A DNA stretch of 64,000 nucleotides from Siphonodentalium dalli. Its lineage: Eukaryota > Mollusca > Scaphopoda > Gadilida > Siphonodentaliidae. The notes under the pieces were generated by a model that searched no databases, was not told where the DNA came from, and saw nothing but the letters and a program-made list of their open reading frames with translations. Below are positions 21,856 through 32,116 of the stretch, piece by piece; position 1 is the first letter of the stretch; every line of letters begins with the position of its first letter. Location of the stretch: contig CP136063.1 of NCBI GenBank assembly GCA_032622095.1, positions 212,115,982 to 212,179,981 of the forward strand. Direction: 5' to 3'. Both the position numbers and the translations under genes were made by a program.

Positions 21856-22659
21856 AACCCGTTTAGTTACTGTCTGATCTGAAAGCAAGTGTTTTATGTC
21901 AAACTCCATACAACGCCCTCTACGTTATCACTGCGATATAGCACTGCCACGAGGATGGTACTTTGCAGACGATAAATCTATTTTTACATATCGTCGTGGA
22001 ACAATATTTAGTCACCTATTATCTTGTTTTGACCACCAATTTTTTTTTTAAGTTTCCAATAATGGTAATTCTTTCGGTATTGATAAGAACAATATGAACT
22101 GAGCCAGACATAGACAATTTTAATCCTAAAACATAAGAACTAAAAACACGGTAAGAAATCCTTACCAATTAATGTCCTTATGGCAGTGGTATATCAGCGG
22201 AGCGATAGGAGATAACTCTGCCTGGAGTTTGGTTTTATGTATCTCTCCAATATGATTAAACTATGTTTGATCGAAGGGTTGTATTGAATGCAGATACGTT
22301 ATTCCTATGTATCTGACTACTGGCATGGTGGCAACTTTTACCACGGCGGACTCTTTCACATGCAAAACACAGGCAACAAGAAAACCATAGTCGGAAATGG
22401 TAACGCGCTCAAAATCATATATATCAGTGAGCTGCAGAACGAAACATATGTATAACAGTTGAAATATAAGACTTACAAATTATCTTTTAAATTTCTTTTA
22501 TTGGTAATTGACATAGCTTGTCACAAACCAAAAATCAACATTATTGACTTAATAATGTAAAGGACAATAAACGAAATTGAAATTCCCAACTACACCTTTT
22601 ACCGGACTCGGCCTCCTGGTCGCGCAGTTCGACTTTTAAACCGGAAAAAAACAATTATC

Positions 22660-22693
22660 TATAAATAAAACGCCCATCTGACCACAGCTGTCA
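22660..22693 (+). promoter_or_regulatory. Core promoter of U2
   Basis: TATAAATA at 22660, initiator A at 22693. The 33-bp spacing is kept although the leader immediately downstream has lost about 16 bp. Confidence 0.55.
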
Positions 22694-22783
22694 TTCAAGA
22701 TTATTCACGTTTCCGGTAACTCAGCGAGAGCTCCTCGCTTATCCTAGAGTGACCGTTGATTTTTCTGTCGGGCGTGTCTGACC

Positions 22784-23074
22784 ATGGGTGATCTAATCCC
22801 CAGCTTAGTCCGCAACGTGCTGAGCGGCTACCAATCTGCCCATTGTATTAGCTGGTCTCTCCAGATTGGACGTGGTGTTGAAGTTCCAGGTCACCCCGGT
22901 AGAACCCTCTACCGGTCGTGGCCTGGAAGGACCGACCGGACTCCACCGGTCCGGGGCTGCCGGGACCACACGAAAGAAGCGAAAGACTCCACCAGGGGCG
23001 GAATCGACCACCACCGTCCCTGCGACGCCGAGTTACCGCTAATTAAAAGACGGAACATTTTTTGTTCTCCATAA
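22784..23074 (+). CDS. Short leader ORF, U2
   Basis: 96 codons, intact, with the same Pro to Ser change as U1. The leader before it is shorter by the deletion noted for the unit. No domain recognised. Confidence 0.22.
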   Translation: MGDLIPSLVRNVLSGYQSAHCISWSLQIGRGVEVPGHPGRTLYRSWPGRTDRTPPVRGCRDHTKEAKDSTRGGIDHHRPCDAELPLIKRRNIFCSP

Positions 23075-23579
23075 AATTTGTCATGCCTTTCGGCCTACAC
23101 CCGATGATAGAAATATTCCCTATTACCATTATCACTTGACTGTTGTAGCAGCTGCATGCACCCTTTGTGCAATACCGCGGAATGAACATATAGTTCACCA
23201 ATCATCGGTAGGATCGAGTTGTTTCAATGTCCTCAGATCGCCATCTTTGAGGTTACCAGTTTTCAAGTGAACACTGTTCAAAATTAGTGTTTTGGCCTAT
23301 CGGGCCATGCAGGCCGCCCGATGATTGTAATACCCCCCCCCCATCATGTGTATTCACCCTCTGTGCAATGCCACAGGGTGAATAGTATTCACCAATCACC
23401 AGTGGTCCCGCTAGATGTGTTGTTTCAGTGGTCCCGCTATGTGTTGTTTCAATGTCCTCAGATCGCGGCCGCCACCTTTGAGGTGACCAGTGCTCAGCTA
23501 GTGAACACTGTTCATTAACATCGTAAACGATCGACCGGCGAATATATCCCATAACGCGGATCCCCTCTATATAATTCAT

Positions 23580-23690
23580 ATGTGGTCCCAAAAGTCTAAC
23601 ATTAATTGTAAGCCACCGTGGATGCTCATTGAAAAAAAAACAATCCAAGAGGAAAACAGCGTTATCGAGCTTGAAACTTCTATATCAGAC
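23580..23690 (+). CDS. Candidate upstream coding exon, U2
   Basis: The same 111-nt frame and GAC^GTGAGT donor (23691) as in U0, with no coding change seen. Confidence 0.3.
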
Positions 23691-24861
23691 GTGAGTAGAC
23701 CATCAGACGATTCAGTTATATATTTTTGCGTGGGCTATCAGTGCAAATTTGATGAAATAATTTGTGTATTGCTCTTGGGGTTTACCCACAAAAAATAGCT
23801 TACTATATTTTGGCGTTTCGGGCCATGCCACCCAATGATAGCATATTTATTAAATTAGCATTGAAAATGATTACGTATAAAATACTATTAGATTTAGATG
23901 AAAACGTATATCTATCTAATGCGACAGGCACTTGTTAATGGGTTGTATGTGTTGTGTCTTAGTTATAATATTATGGTGGATTTGTTATGTAAATATTATA
24001 TAATTGTTAACGTATATATAAATTGTTTTTATATATATAAGATCAGTATTCACACACCCTTTGTGCAATCCCGCAGAATGAAGCGTGTTCACCAATAATA
24101 TGACCATTGGTACCGTTGTGTTGTTTCAATGTCCTCAGATCGCGGCCGCCACCTTTGGTGTGATCAATGTTCAGGTGACCATAGTTCATTAACATCTTAA
24201 GCAATCAAAAGGCGAATAGGTCCCATATTGAGGAACCCTATATATATATAATTAATGTCGTGTGTAAAAGTCCTACGTTACTTGGGAACCACTGTGGATG
24301 TTCATTGAAAAAAATTAAAAACAAAAAACAACTTGTTCTATCGATTTTCCAATTTCAGACGTCAGTAAGCGAAGTTTTGATATTTTGCAGTCATATCAGT
24401 CAAAATTGATTAATTCGCGGACATGTATTCTAAATTGAAACGTGTGTTGGCATTGCCGCCACAAGTAACCGGACTGACCATTTCACCTACATTCTAGGCC
24501 AACACGATCATTTTTGGTAATTATCGATTCTGATAACTAAATCGTCCTTTGAAGAAATGTTGATTTTGGAATCTGACGATACGGGACCATCGAATCGGGA
24601 TTGTGTACCTTTAAATGTATCACTTGAGACCTTGTTGGGGTTGGGTCCCTACAAGTAGATATAAACATGTAGGTTTGGCGTTGTCAAGCTAATAATAATA
24701 ATAGAACATCTTTCAAATTACATTATATTCACTTGAGAAGTGTGTGTTCATAAACCAACTTATTAAATTGGCGTAGCCTTATATACTGAAATAATGTAAT
24801 TGAAACTGTCAAATAAAATTAAGAATATCATGTCAATTATCTGTCTACTTATTTATTTCAG

Positions 24862-25371
24862 ATGGAGAGAATAGACAATAATGTGGTTATTTGGGACATG
24901 GAAGGTGAGGGCAGCATTGAAGAGCAGTACATGAGGCTGACAGAGAGTGGGGAAGGTTCAAAGCTGATGTCTAAGAATCGTCGGAAGTCAGTTACTAAAG
25001 GCAGGAGACAAAGATCAGTAATGTACAAAGAATATATGAAGGGAATTTCAACCAAAAGAATCTCCGCCCAGTACACCAGCCGCACCGAGCGAACAATGAG
25101 GCGGGGCACACCGACTAGACGATCTCTCAGAAGGCAGGTGCTGGTACGGCAAGCTGTCAACGTCGGACTCCCGTTATATGCATCAACACCAAAGCATTCT
25201 ATATGTCAGCCTTCAGTTGTTAGCTTCTCAACTACGCCGAGTGTGGATGGTATCAAAATGTATTCACGTATTGATGTAGCATCTATAGTCAAAGATCGAA
25301 AATATAAACGAGTGGAGAAGAAAAGGAAGAGTCTGGCAAATTTACGACTGCGAATTTTCAGCTTCGCGTGA
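24862..25371 (+). CDS. Basic 169-residue protein, U2
   Basis: Full length. Carries Glu at residue 31 and the TCC codon at Ser68, both shared with the young units U4-U7 and not with U0, U1 or U3. This copy is therefore the closest of the older ones to the donor of the young subfamily. Acceptor intact; AATAAA at 25485. Confidence 0.57.
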   Translation: MERIDNNVVIWDMEGEGSIEEQYMRLTESGEGSKLMSKNRRKSVTKGRRQRSVMYKEYMKGISTKRISAQYTSRTERTMRRGTPTRRSLRRQVLVRQAVNVGLPLYASTPKHSICQPSVVSFSTTPSVDGIKMYSRIDVASIVKDRKYKRVEKKRKSLANLRLRIFSFA

Positions 25372-26047
25372 GATGTTTCGTGCTGAAAAGGAATTACTAT
25401 TTGCATGAAGTTTTGTTATTTGTTTTGTTATGTTTGTCTTTGTTTTTACGTTTGATTGATCTTGTTTTGATTTTAATATTATTAAATAAACATACACATG
25501 TCAAATTCAGAGTATTTTAATTTTGTTACCTATGGATAATCCGTTGTCTGCTAATCAGATCTACTGATATTATTACAGAAAATAAATGGAAAAATTACCA
25601 CAGGTCACTTAAATTTCAAGCAAGTAATTTGTTGTTTTGTTTAGGACATTCAGTGATCAAAACCGGTTGTATAGTACTTGATACTAATTACATATTATGA
25701 GAAAACCAATGTAATGATATTTATCAAATGTTTTCAACTTTTGATATTAGCAGGAACATATATATATCAACCCCTTTCTTGACTAAGTACTCGTTAATGA
25801 GTAATTCCCATAAGTAAGGTTCCGATAATAAGAGCAAGGGCCATAATGCCATAGGTAATTTGTTTAACTTGTTATCTGAACATCTCCCACCATATAATGC
25901 ACTTGTATTATCTGTTGCCTGCTTATATTTCCTGGACATCCTTCCAAACATAATAGACAATTCCAATCTATACTTTTATAAATCAATTGACGAATCCATT
26001 TAGTAACAAAAGGGGTTTAAAGACTTAGAAAAGATATAATTAGAGAC

Positions 26048-26944
26048 TTGAACATTAAAGGTACTCAATCCGATAAAACTCCTCTCAATTACTATTTCAA
26101 TGGCTTCGGGGTTCAAAAATATTTGATTCGAGTCGAGGAAGTCACCCATCAAAGCTCAGATTTGTTAGATATCGATTTTAGAAATCTATTATTTTTCATT
26201 ATCGGGAATGCTTTCTGGAGTGACGTGTATCAGAATGAATTCAGTTATGTATGGAATCTGACAATGCATAAGAGGACGAACACTGGCGATCGTCCATACG
26301 AGTGTGACGTGTATCAGAAGGAATTCAGTTATATATGGAGTCTGGTAATGCATAAAAGAACGAACACCGGCGATCGACCACACGAGCGTGACGTGTATCA
26401 TAAGGAATTCAGTCATATATGGAGTCTGACAATGCATAATAGGACGAACACCGGCGATCGTCCATACAAGTGTGGCGTGTATCAGAAGGAATTCAGTTAT
26501 GTATGGAGTCTTGCAAAGCATAAGAGGACGAACACCGGCGATCGACCATACGAGCGTGACGTGTATCACAAGGAATTCAGTCATATATGGAGTCTGACAA
26601 TGCATAAAAGGACGAACACTGGCGATCGTCCATATGAGAGTGACGTGTATGAGAAGGAATTCAGTCATATGTGGAGTCTGACAATGCATAAGAGGACGAA
26701 CACCGGCGATCGTCCATACGAGTGTGACGTGTATCAGAAGGAATTCAGTTATATGTGGAGTCTGACAATGCATAAGAGGAAGAACACCGGCGATCGACCA
26801 TACGAGCGTGACGTGTATCATAAGGAATTCAGTCATATATGGAGTCTGACAATGCATAAGAGAACGAACACCGGTGATCGACCATACGAGAGTGACGTGT
26901 ATTTGTGTATGTGGGAGCGTCTTTTAAAGGTCTCCGTTTTTTGA
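26048..26944 (+). CDS. Degenerate C2H2 zinc-finger-like ORF, 8 repeats, U3
   Basis: A 298-residue frame. The first ~55 residues come from spacer C and the junction filler (non-ATG start in the listed frame), and the finger-like part begins near 26217 at repeat 5 of the standard array. Cys2 to Tyr and His2 to Asn as elsewhere. The tail and stop are standard. The rearranged N-terminus makes a conserved protein unlikely here. Confidence 0.3.
   Translation: MNIKGTQSDKTPLNYYFNGFGVQKYLIRVEEVTHQSSDLLDIDFRNLLFFIIGNAFWSDVYQNEFSYVWNLTMHKRTNTGDRPYECDVYQKEFSYIWSLVMHKRTNTGDRPHERDVYHKEFSHIWSLTMHNRTNTGDRPYKCGVYQKEFSYVWSLAKHKRTNTGDRPYERDVYHKEFSHIWSLTMHKRTNTGDRPYESDVYEKEFSHMWSLTMHKRTNTGDRPYECDVYQKEFSYMWSLTMHKRKNTGDRPYERDVYHKEFSHIWSLTMHKRTNTGDRPYESDVYLCMWERLLKVSVF
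26059..26216. repeat. Junction filler related to the 316-bp insert
   Basis: Shares 'tatttgattcgagtcgagga', an 'attactattt' plus 'ggcttcggg' block and an 'agatatcgatttt' block with 43700-43820, but is clearly diverged. It sits exactly where U2 spacer C joins the U3 finger array and supplies about 55 in-frame codons before the first finger repeat. Confidence 0.6.
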
Positions 26945-27883
26945 AACCCGTTTAGTTACTGTCTGATCTGAAAGCAAGTGTTTTATGTCAAACTCCATAC
27001 AACGCCCTCTACGTTGTCACTGCGATATAGCACTGCCACAAGGATGGTACTTTGCAGACGATAATCTATTTTTACATATCGTCGCGGAACAATATTTAGT
27101 CACCTATTATCTTGTTTTGACCACCAAATTTTTTTTTAAGTTTCCAATAATGGTAATTCTTTCGGTATTGATAAGAACAATATGAACTGAGCCAGACATA
27201 GACAATTTTAATCCTAAAACATAAGAACTAAAAACACGTAAGAAATCCTTACCAATTAATGTCCTTATGGCAGTGGTATATCAGCGGAGCGATAGGAGGT
27301 AACTCTGCCTGGAGTTTGGTTTTATGTATCTCTCCAATATGATTAAACTATGTTTGATCGAAGGGTTGTATTGAATGCAGATACGTTATTCCTATGTATC
27401 TGACTACTGGCATGGTGGCAACTTTTACCACGGCGGACTCTTTCACATGCAAAACACAGGCAACAAGAAAACCATAGTCAGAAATGGTAACGCGCTCAAA
27501 ATCATATATAATATACCCATGCTTCAATGCTTGTAATTATAGAATATCAAATATATTGGTTTCGCGAATGACCAACTCAGAATTAATTCCGTTAAAATAA
27601 CAATAACAACCAGCACCTAATTAACGAACCGGCCGCCGACGACAACCATCAGTGAGCTGCAGAACGAAACATATGTATAACAGTTGAAATATAAGACTTA
27701 CAAATTATCTTTTAAATTTCTTTTATTGGTAATTGACATAGCTTGTCACAAACCAAAAATCAACATTATTGACTTAATAATGTAAAGGACAATAAACGAA
27801 ATTGAAATTCCCAACTACACCTTTTACCGGACTCGGCCTCCTGGTCGCGCAGTTCGACTTTTAAACCGGAAAAAACAATTATC

Positions 27884-27917
27884 TATAAATAAAACGCCCA
27901 TCTGACCACAGCTGTCA
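27884..27917 (+). promoter_or_regulatory. Core promoter of U3
   Basis: TATAAATA at 27884 and initiator A at 27917. The Ngaro-type element lies between this promoter and the basic-protein exon in the same orientation, so any U3 transcript from here would have to cross 5.8 kb of retrotransposon. Confidence 0.55.
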
Positions 27918-28023
27918 TTCAAGATTATTCACGTTTCCGGTAACTCAGGGGATGGACGTGCCAGCGAGAGCTCCTCGCTTATCCTAGAGTGACCGTTGAT
28001 TTTTCTGTCGGGCGTGTCTGACC

Positions 28024-28314
28024 ATGGGTGATTTAATCCCCAGCTTAGTCCGCAACGTGCTGAGCGGCTACCAATCTGCCCATTGTATTAGCTGGTCTCT
28101 CCAGATTGGACGTGGTGTTGAAGTTCCAGGTCACCCCGGTAGAACCCTCTACCGGTCGTGGCCTGGAAGGACCGACCGGACTCCACCGGTCCGGGGCTGC
28201 CGGGACCACACGAAAGAAGCGAAAGACCCCACCAGGGGCGGAATCGACCACCACCGTCCCTGCGACGCCGAGTTACCGCTAATTAAAAGACGGAACATTT
28301 TTTGTTCTCCATAA
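28024..28314 (+). CDS. Short leader ORF, U3
   Basis: 96 codons, like U0 (Pro retained near residue 69). Ends about 110 bp before the retrotransposon. Confidence 0.22.
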   Translation: MGDLIPSLVRNVLSGYQSAHCISWSLQIGRGVEVPGHPGRTLYRSWPGRTDRTPPVRGCRDHTKEAKDPTRGGIDHHRPCDAELPLIKRRNIFCSP

Positions 28315-28426
28315 AATTTGTCATGCCTTTCGGCCTACACCCGATGATAGAAATATTCCCTATTACCATTATCACTTGACTGTTGTAGCAGCTGCATGCA
28401 CCCTTTGTGCAATACCGCGGAATGAA

Positions 28427-28628
28427 ATATTATTTCTAGCGTTACGCAGCATAGCGTGAAATTATTGTCTGCGCGGTGCGATATGGGTTAATGTTAATGC
28501 AAGCACGCTGAGTCGTGCTAGGCTGATTGGCTCGTGAAGTGGTACTCACTCGCTCGTTTTATGTGATGACGTATTGTGGACAGTATTGTCACTCTAGTCG
28601 ACGTACAACTGCGAATCGGCTGCGATTT
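28427..28628 (+). repeat. Split direct repeat A1
   Basis: Left terminal 202 bp of the element, starting 'atattatttctagcgttacg' and ending 'cggctgcgattt'. It includes an internal near-palindrome 'agcgttacgcagcatagcg'. The gag start codon lies five bases after it. Confidence 0.88.
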
Positions 28629-28632
28629 CAGA

Positions 28633-31600
28633 ATGGCTTTGGATCCGAGAATCGGCGAGCAAATAAGACTACAAGTACATGAGTCTGTTAAGGAAAGTCA
28701 GAATTTCCTACTGGACAGCATGAAGAACCTGTTTTCTTCGCAGATGAAGGATTTGCAGAATTCTGTTCAAGAGAACCAGAAGGACTTATCAAACGTTCAG
28801 TTGGCAAAAATCGAAAGCCTACGTTCAGATACTCACCAGTTCAAAAGCGAAGGAAATAAGGATCAGTATCAGCATGGGTTAAAAGTGTTGGAGAAGCTGC
28901 ATGAAGCAGAGGTCGAGTTGGATGAAGCTGGTCAGGGTCAGGCAGTAAACAGAGCGAAACACAAGGTGGCGGAAGGTATAGACTTACTTAAAAGGCGGCA
29001 GAAGTTGATAATCATTGCGGACACGTCCGACGGAGGTTGGAAAACTGTGGCAGAGTATTCAAAAAATAAGATAACTGATGATTCAGACGATGAGCGTCGT
29101 TTACGATCTTCAGAGATTGCTGTAGCGAGAAAAACGAAGAAAAAACGAGACGAAAAACAAGCCAAGTCTAAAATGACAACTCGACGATACAGTCAGCAGA
29201 GAGCTGCTCCTTATATTGTGCCTCCTCAAATTCCAGTGGTTACAGCTGATTCCTCGGCACGGAGAGGGTTGTGTTACGCCTGTGGAAAAGGGGACCACTA
29301 TCGAGCAAATTGTCCGCTTATGCGTAATGCTGCAGCTTCAGGACAGAGAAATCAGATAAGTATTTTTTCTGATATTCTATTTGAATTAGATGTTTTGAAA
29401 TCTAAAGAGCAGGTTGGCTGTACACGTATGCCAGTCAGTTCTGTTAAACAACAAAACGTTGTAACAACGACGCCTTTAGGGCGATTGAAAAACGCACTAG
29501 ACCAATGGAAAAATATTCCTTCTAGTTCGGAAATTATCAATATAATTGAGCACGGTTATGTAATTCCCTTCATTATGAGGCCAGATAGTGCCGTTTTGCG
29601 CAACAATAAGTCCGCAATTGAAAACTCAGATTTTGTAGAATCTGAAATCGAAAACTTGTTAGCTAAAGGTTGTATTTCTGAAGTGAACAAAGTACCTACT
29701 GTTGTTAACCCATTAACAGTCGCCAGAAATCGAAACGGCAAGTCACGATTGGTATTAGATTGTCGACATGTTAATCCATTTGTTTTTAAACAATCTGTTC
29801 GATATGAAGATGCTAATGTAGCACAAGAAATTTTCAAAAAAGGAGACTATCTTATCTCTTTTGATATCAGAAGTGCCTATCATCATATATTTATATCTGA
29901 AGCACAAAAACAGTATCTTGGATTCAGTTGGAATTATGAAAATTGTGATTCAAACAAAAATGGCATCAAATACTTCATTTTTGATGTTCTTCCGTTCGGT
30001 TTGTGCTCGGCCGGTTTTGTATTTTCAAAACTAATGAGAGAAATTGTAAAATATTGGCGCCAAAGAGGAATAAAAATTATAGTATATCTGGATGACGGTC
30101 TGGCCGGTGCAGCCAACATGGCAGATGCCAAACAGCTTAGTGATATTTTGAAACACGATTTAGAAACGTTCGGTTTCTTGTTAGCTGAAGAGAAATGTAA
30201 ATGGGATCCCACCCAAAAATTGTCATGGTTGGGAATTTGTTGGGATATGGAAGTGGGTTCTATGATGATCACAGAAGAGAGGGTAATCAGGCTCGAAACT
30301 ATACTTGATACAATGATAAAATGTATTTGCAATGGAAAATGTACATTAAAGGTACGCTTTCTGAGTAGCGTTGTTGGCCAGATCATATCATTACAAATAG
30401 TAATGGGGTCAACAGTGAGTCTTTATACTAGATATCTATTTGCTACAATTAATGAGCGCAAACACTGGGAAGACAGCGTTACCATTAGAAGTGATGCTTT
30501 CACCGAATTGTTGTTCTGGAAATCGAATTTACGAAAATTAAATACGTCCATATTCGGATGTACAGTATCATTTGATTTCACAGTCTTTAGCGATGCTTCC
30601 TCTTCCGGATATGGCGCATATTTTATCTCATTCGATGAAAATGACAATGAGGGGTTTTTCGCCCAAGATAAACAGGCGTTAAAGCCTGAGACAAAGTTTG
30701 GTTGTAACGTAAGGCTTTCGCCAGAGAGTGCCAGTTCATTGGCGCAGACAAACGGCAGTGTCAGTTCGTTGACAGCAGGTGCCGAAGGCATCAGTTCATT
30801 GATACCAAAAATCGGCGGTGCCATATTTTCCAGGGCACCGGATACCGAGATTATCAGTTCATTGATACCAGGACCCAGTCGTGTCTGTTCATTGGTACCA
30901 GTTACTGGGGGTGTCACTTCATTGACACCGGGGAATGTGGATTTTGCTTCCAGTCTGGGATTTTTTCCCCACGATCGGGGTTTATATCCCAACGATCAAA
31001 CGAAGCGTAATGTTTATATTGCGGCGAAGAGCGAGTTTATTCGTAATACTTCGGTAAGTTATGAACCTGAAAACGCAATTTTTGCGGTTTACCCAGAAAA
31101 CATGGGCGAATATCTTGATGATTCAGACTTTTGTGCCAATATCGGACAGCAATTCGATAGCCATAACTGTTTATTTGAAAATCAGTTTGAATTTGTTTCG
31201 CACGATCGTTTAGATTTGAAGAAACATCAAATAACTTCTGATGAGCGCGAAAAAATTTCAGAAGCATATAAAAATGCAGAATTTAATGACATGAGTTGTT
31301 CCACTGATAACCAAGTTATTGGTTTTTGGAATCAATTTGAATCCGAACAAAGCTCCACATGGAGAGAAGCCGAAGCTTTAAAGCGGGCATTGATCGATTT
31401 CGGTACTCGATTTAACGGGTGTAATATTCTTTGCAAAACAGACAACAGAAATTTGACATATGTTATTCCGAGAGGTAGCCACGTTTTAGGCTTGCATAAA
31501 ATTGCATTAGACATTGACGAAATTCGTACAAAATATAACATGAATTTGCGAGTGATGTGGATACCCCGCAGTCTTAATGTCAGAGCAGATGAGCTCAGTA

Positions 31601-32064
31601 AGTCGCGAGACACTGATAACTGGGCCATAAAACCAGAAGTGTTTAATCTTGTCAGTTTTGAATGGGGCAAACACGAAGTTGATAGATTCGCGACCAGCAA
31701 TAACGCGAAATGCGAATTATTTAATTCAAAATTTCCATGTCCAGGAACAAGCGGAATAAACGCTTTTACTCAATTGTGGTCTGGTGTGAGAAATTGGTTA
31801 GTCCCTCCTCCAAAGATGGTCCCTCATGTTTTGAGAAAAATGGAGAAAGAGGCGGCTTTCGGCACGCTTTTGATTCCGCATTGGATCTCTGCGGCATACT
31901 GGCCAATGATTTATAAAGGCCAAGGTCAATTTCACGATTTTGTGAAAGGAGTAATGTTTATGGGTGATGTCGTATGTCAGGAGGAGAGTCTGTGTGGTTT
32001 GTTCAAATTTAGACCGGAAACAGAATTCGCTATACTAAATATAGACTTCCGAGAATTTATTTGA
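28633..32064 (+). CDS. Gag - reverse transcriptase - RNase H polyprotein
   Basis: The frame is open from 28576; the first ATG is 28633, so the start is placed there (residues below are numbered from 28576). Residues 30-200 are Gag-like, charged and helical. Zinc knuckle C-X2-C-X4-H-X4-C at 233-246. RT: L-V-L-D-C-R-H-V-N near 393, F-D-I-R-S-A-Y near 429, L-P-F-G-L near 473, and catalytic Y-L-D-D at 504-507. RNase H: D673 (F-S-D-A-S-S-S), then E near 931 (W-R-E-A-E-A-L), then D956 (C-K-T-D-N). The C-terminal domain has W-I-P-R then D-R-F-A, P-P and P-H-W, typical of DIRS-class elements. The D-to-E gap of about 258 residues is far longer than usual because of an insert with S-S-L-I-P repeats. 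One uninterrupted ORF. Confidence 0.9.
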   Translation: MALDPRIGEQIRLQVHESVKESQNFLLDSMKNLFSSQMKDLQNSVQENQKDLSNVQLAKIESLRSDTHQFKSEGNKDQYQHGLKVLEKLHEAEVELDEAGQGQAVNRAKHKVAEGIDLLKRRQKLIIIADTSDGGWKTVAEYSKNKITDDSDDERRLRSSEIAVARKTKKKRDEKQAKSKMTTRRYSQQRAAPYIVPPQIPVVTADSSARRGLCYACGKGDHYRANCPLMRNAAASGQRNQISIFSDILFELDVLKSKEQVGCTRMPVSSVKQQNVVTTTPLGRLKNALDQWKNIPSSSEIINIIEHGYVIPFIMRPDSAVLRNNKSAIENSDFVESEIENLLAKGCISEVNKVPTVVNPLTVARNRNGKSRLVLDCRHVNPFVFKQSVRYEDANVAQEIFKKGDYLISFDIRSAYHHIFISEAQKQYLGFSWNYENCDSNKNGIKYFIFDVLPFGLCSAGFVFSKLMREIVKYWRQRGIKIIVYLDDGLAGAANMADAKQLSDILKHDLETFGFLLAEEKCKWDPTQKLSWLGICWDMEVGSMMITEERVIRLETILDTMIKCICNGKCTLKVRFLSSVVGQIISLQIVMGSTVSLYTRYLFATINERKHWEDSVTIRSDAFTELLFWKSNLRKLNTSIFGCTVSFDFTVFSDASSSGYGAYFISFDENDNEGFFAQDKQALKPETKFGCNVRLSPESASSLAQTNGSVSSLTAGAEGISSLIPKIGGAIFSRAPDTEIISSLIPGPSRVCSLVPVTGGVTSLTPGNVDFASSLGFFPHDRGLYPNDQTKRNVYIAAKSEFIRNTSVSYEPENAIFAVYPENMGEYLDDSDFCANIGQQFDSHNCLFENQFEFVSHDRLDLKKHQITSDEREKISEAYKNAEFNDMSCSTDNQVIGFWNQFESEQSSTWREAEALKRALIDFGTRFNGCNILCKTDNRNLTYVIPRGSHVLGLHKIALDIDEIRTKYNMNLRVMWIPRSLNVRADELSKSRDTDNWAIKPEVFNLVSFEWGKHEVDRFATSNNAKCELFNSKFPCPGTSGINAFTQLWSGVRNWLVPPPKMVPHVLRKMEKEAAFGTLLIPHWISAAYWPMIYKGQGQFHDFVKGVMFMGDVVCQEESLCGLFKFRPETEFAILNIDFREFI
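30640..31330 (+). other. Low-complexity insertion inside the RNase H domain
   Basis: About 210-230 codons sit between the first catalytic Asp block and the Glu block. The first half has degenerate repeats around S-S-L-I-P / S-L-T-P with Gly-Gly, roughly every 17-20 residues (30730-30960). The second half is acidic and Asn/Phe-rich. It stays in frame. No recognised domain. Confidence 0.65.
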
Positions 32065-32082
32065 ACTCGGTTTAACGATTAT

Positions 32083-32097
32083 TGTTTTTTTTGCAGA
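32083..32097 (+). promoter_or_regulatory. Possible splice acceptor before the YR
   Basis: A run of T followed by GCAG, just after the polyprotein stop. The YR frame continues upstream to this site without a stop but lacks a nearby ATG until residue 22. The donor was not identified. Confidence 0.35.
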
Positions 32098-32116
32098 TGT
32101 CAATATAAAACGGCTA

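Larger units (their letters stand above)
20681..26216 (+). repeat. Tandem unit U2
   Basis: 5.5 kb. The leader lacks 'ggggatggacgtgcc' just after the initiator. Spacer B is complete. Spacer C is cut at 26058: after 'gagacttgaacatta' the normal 3 kb (including the MITE and the first finger repeats) is missing and 158 bp related to the 316-bp insert of the young units fills the junction. The spacers otherwise match U1. Confidence 0.88.

Noticed and set aside
30423-30992. 189-codon minus-strand frame inside the retroelement polyprotein
   Set aside because: Antisense shadow of the repetitive RNase H insertion.
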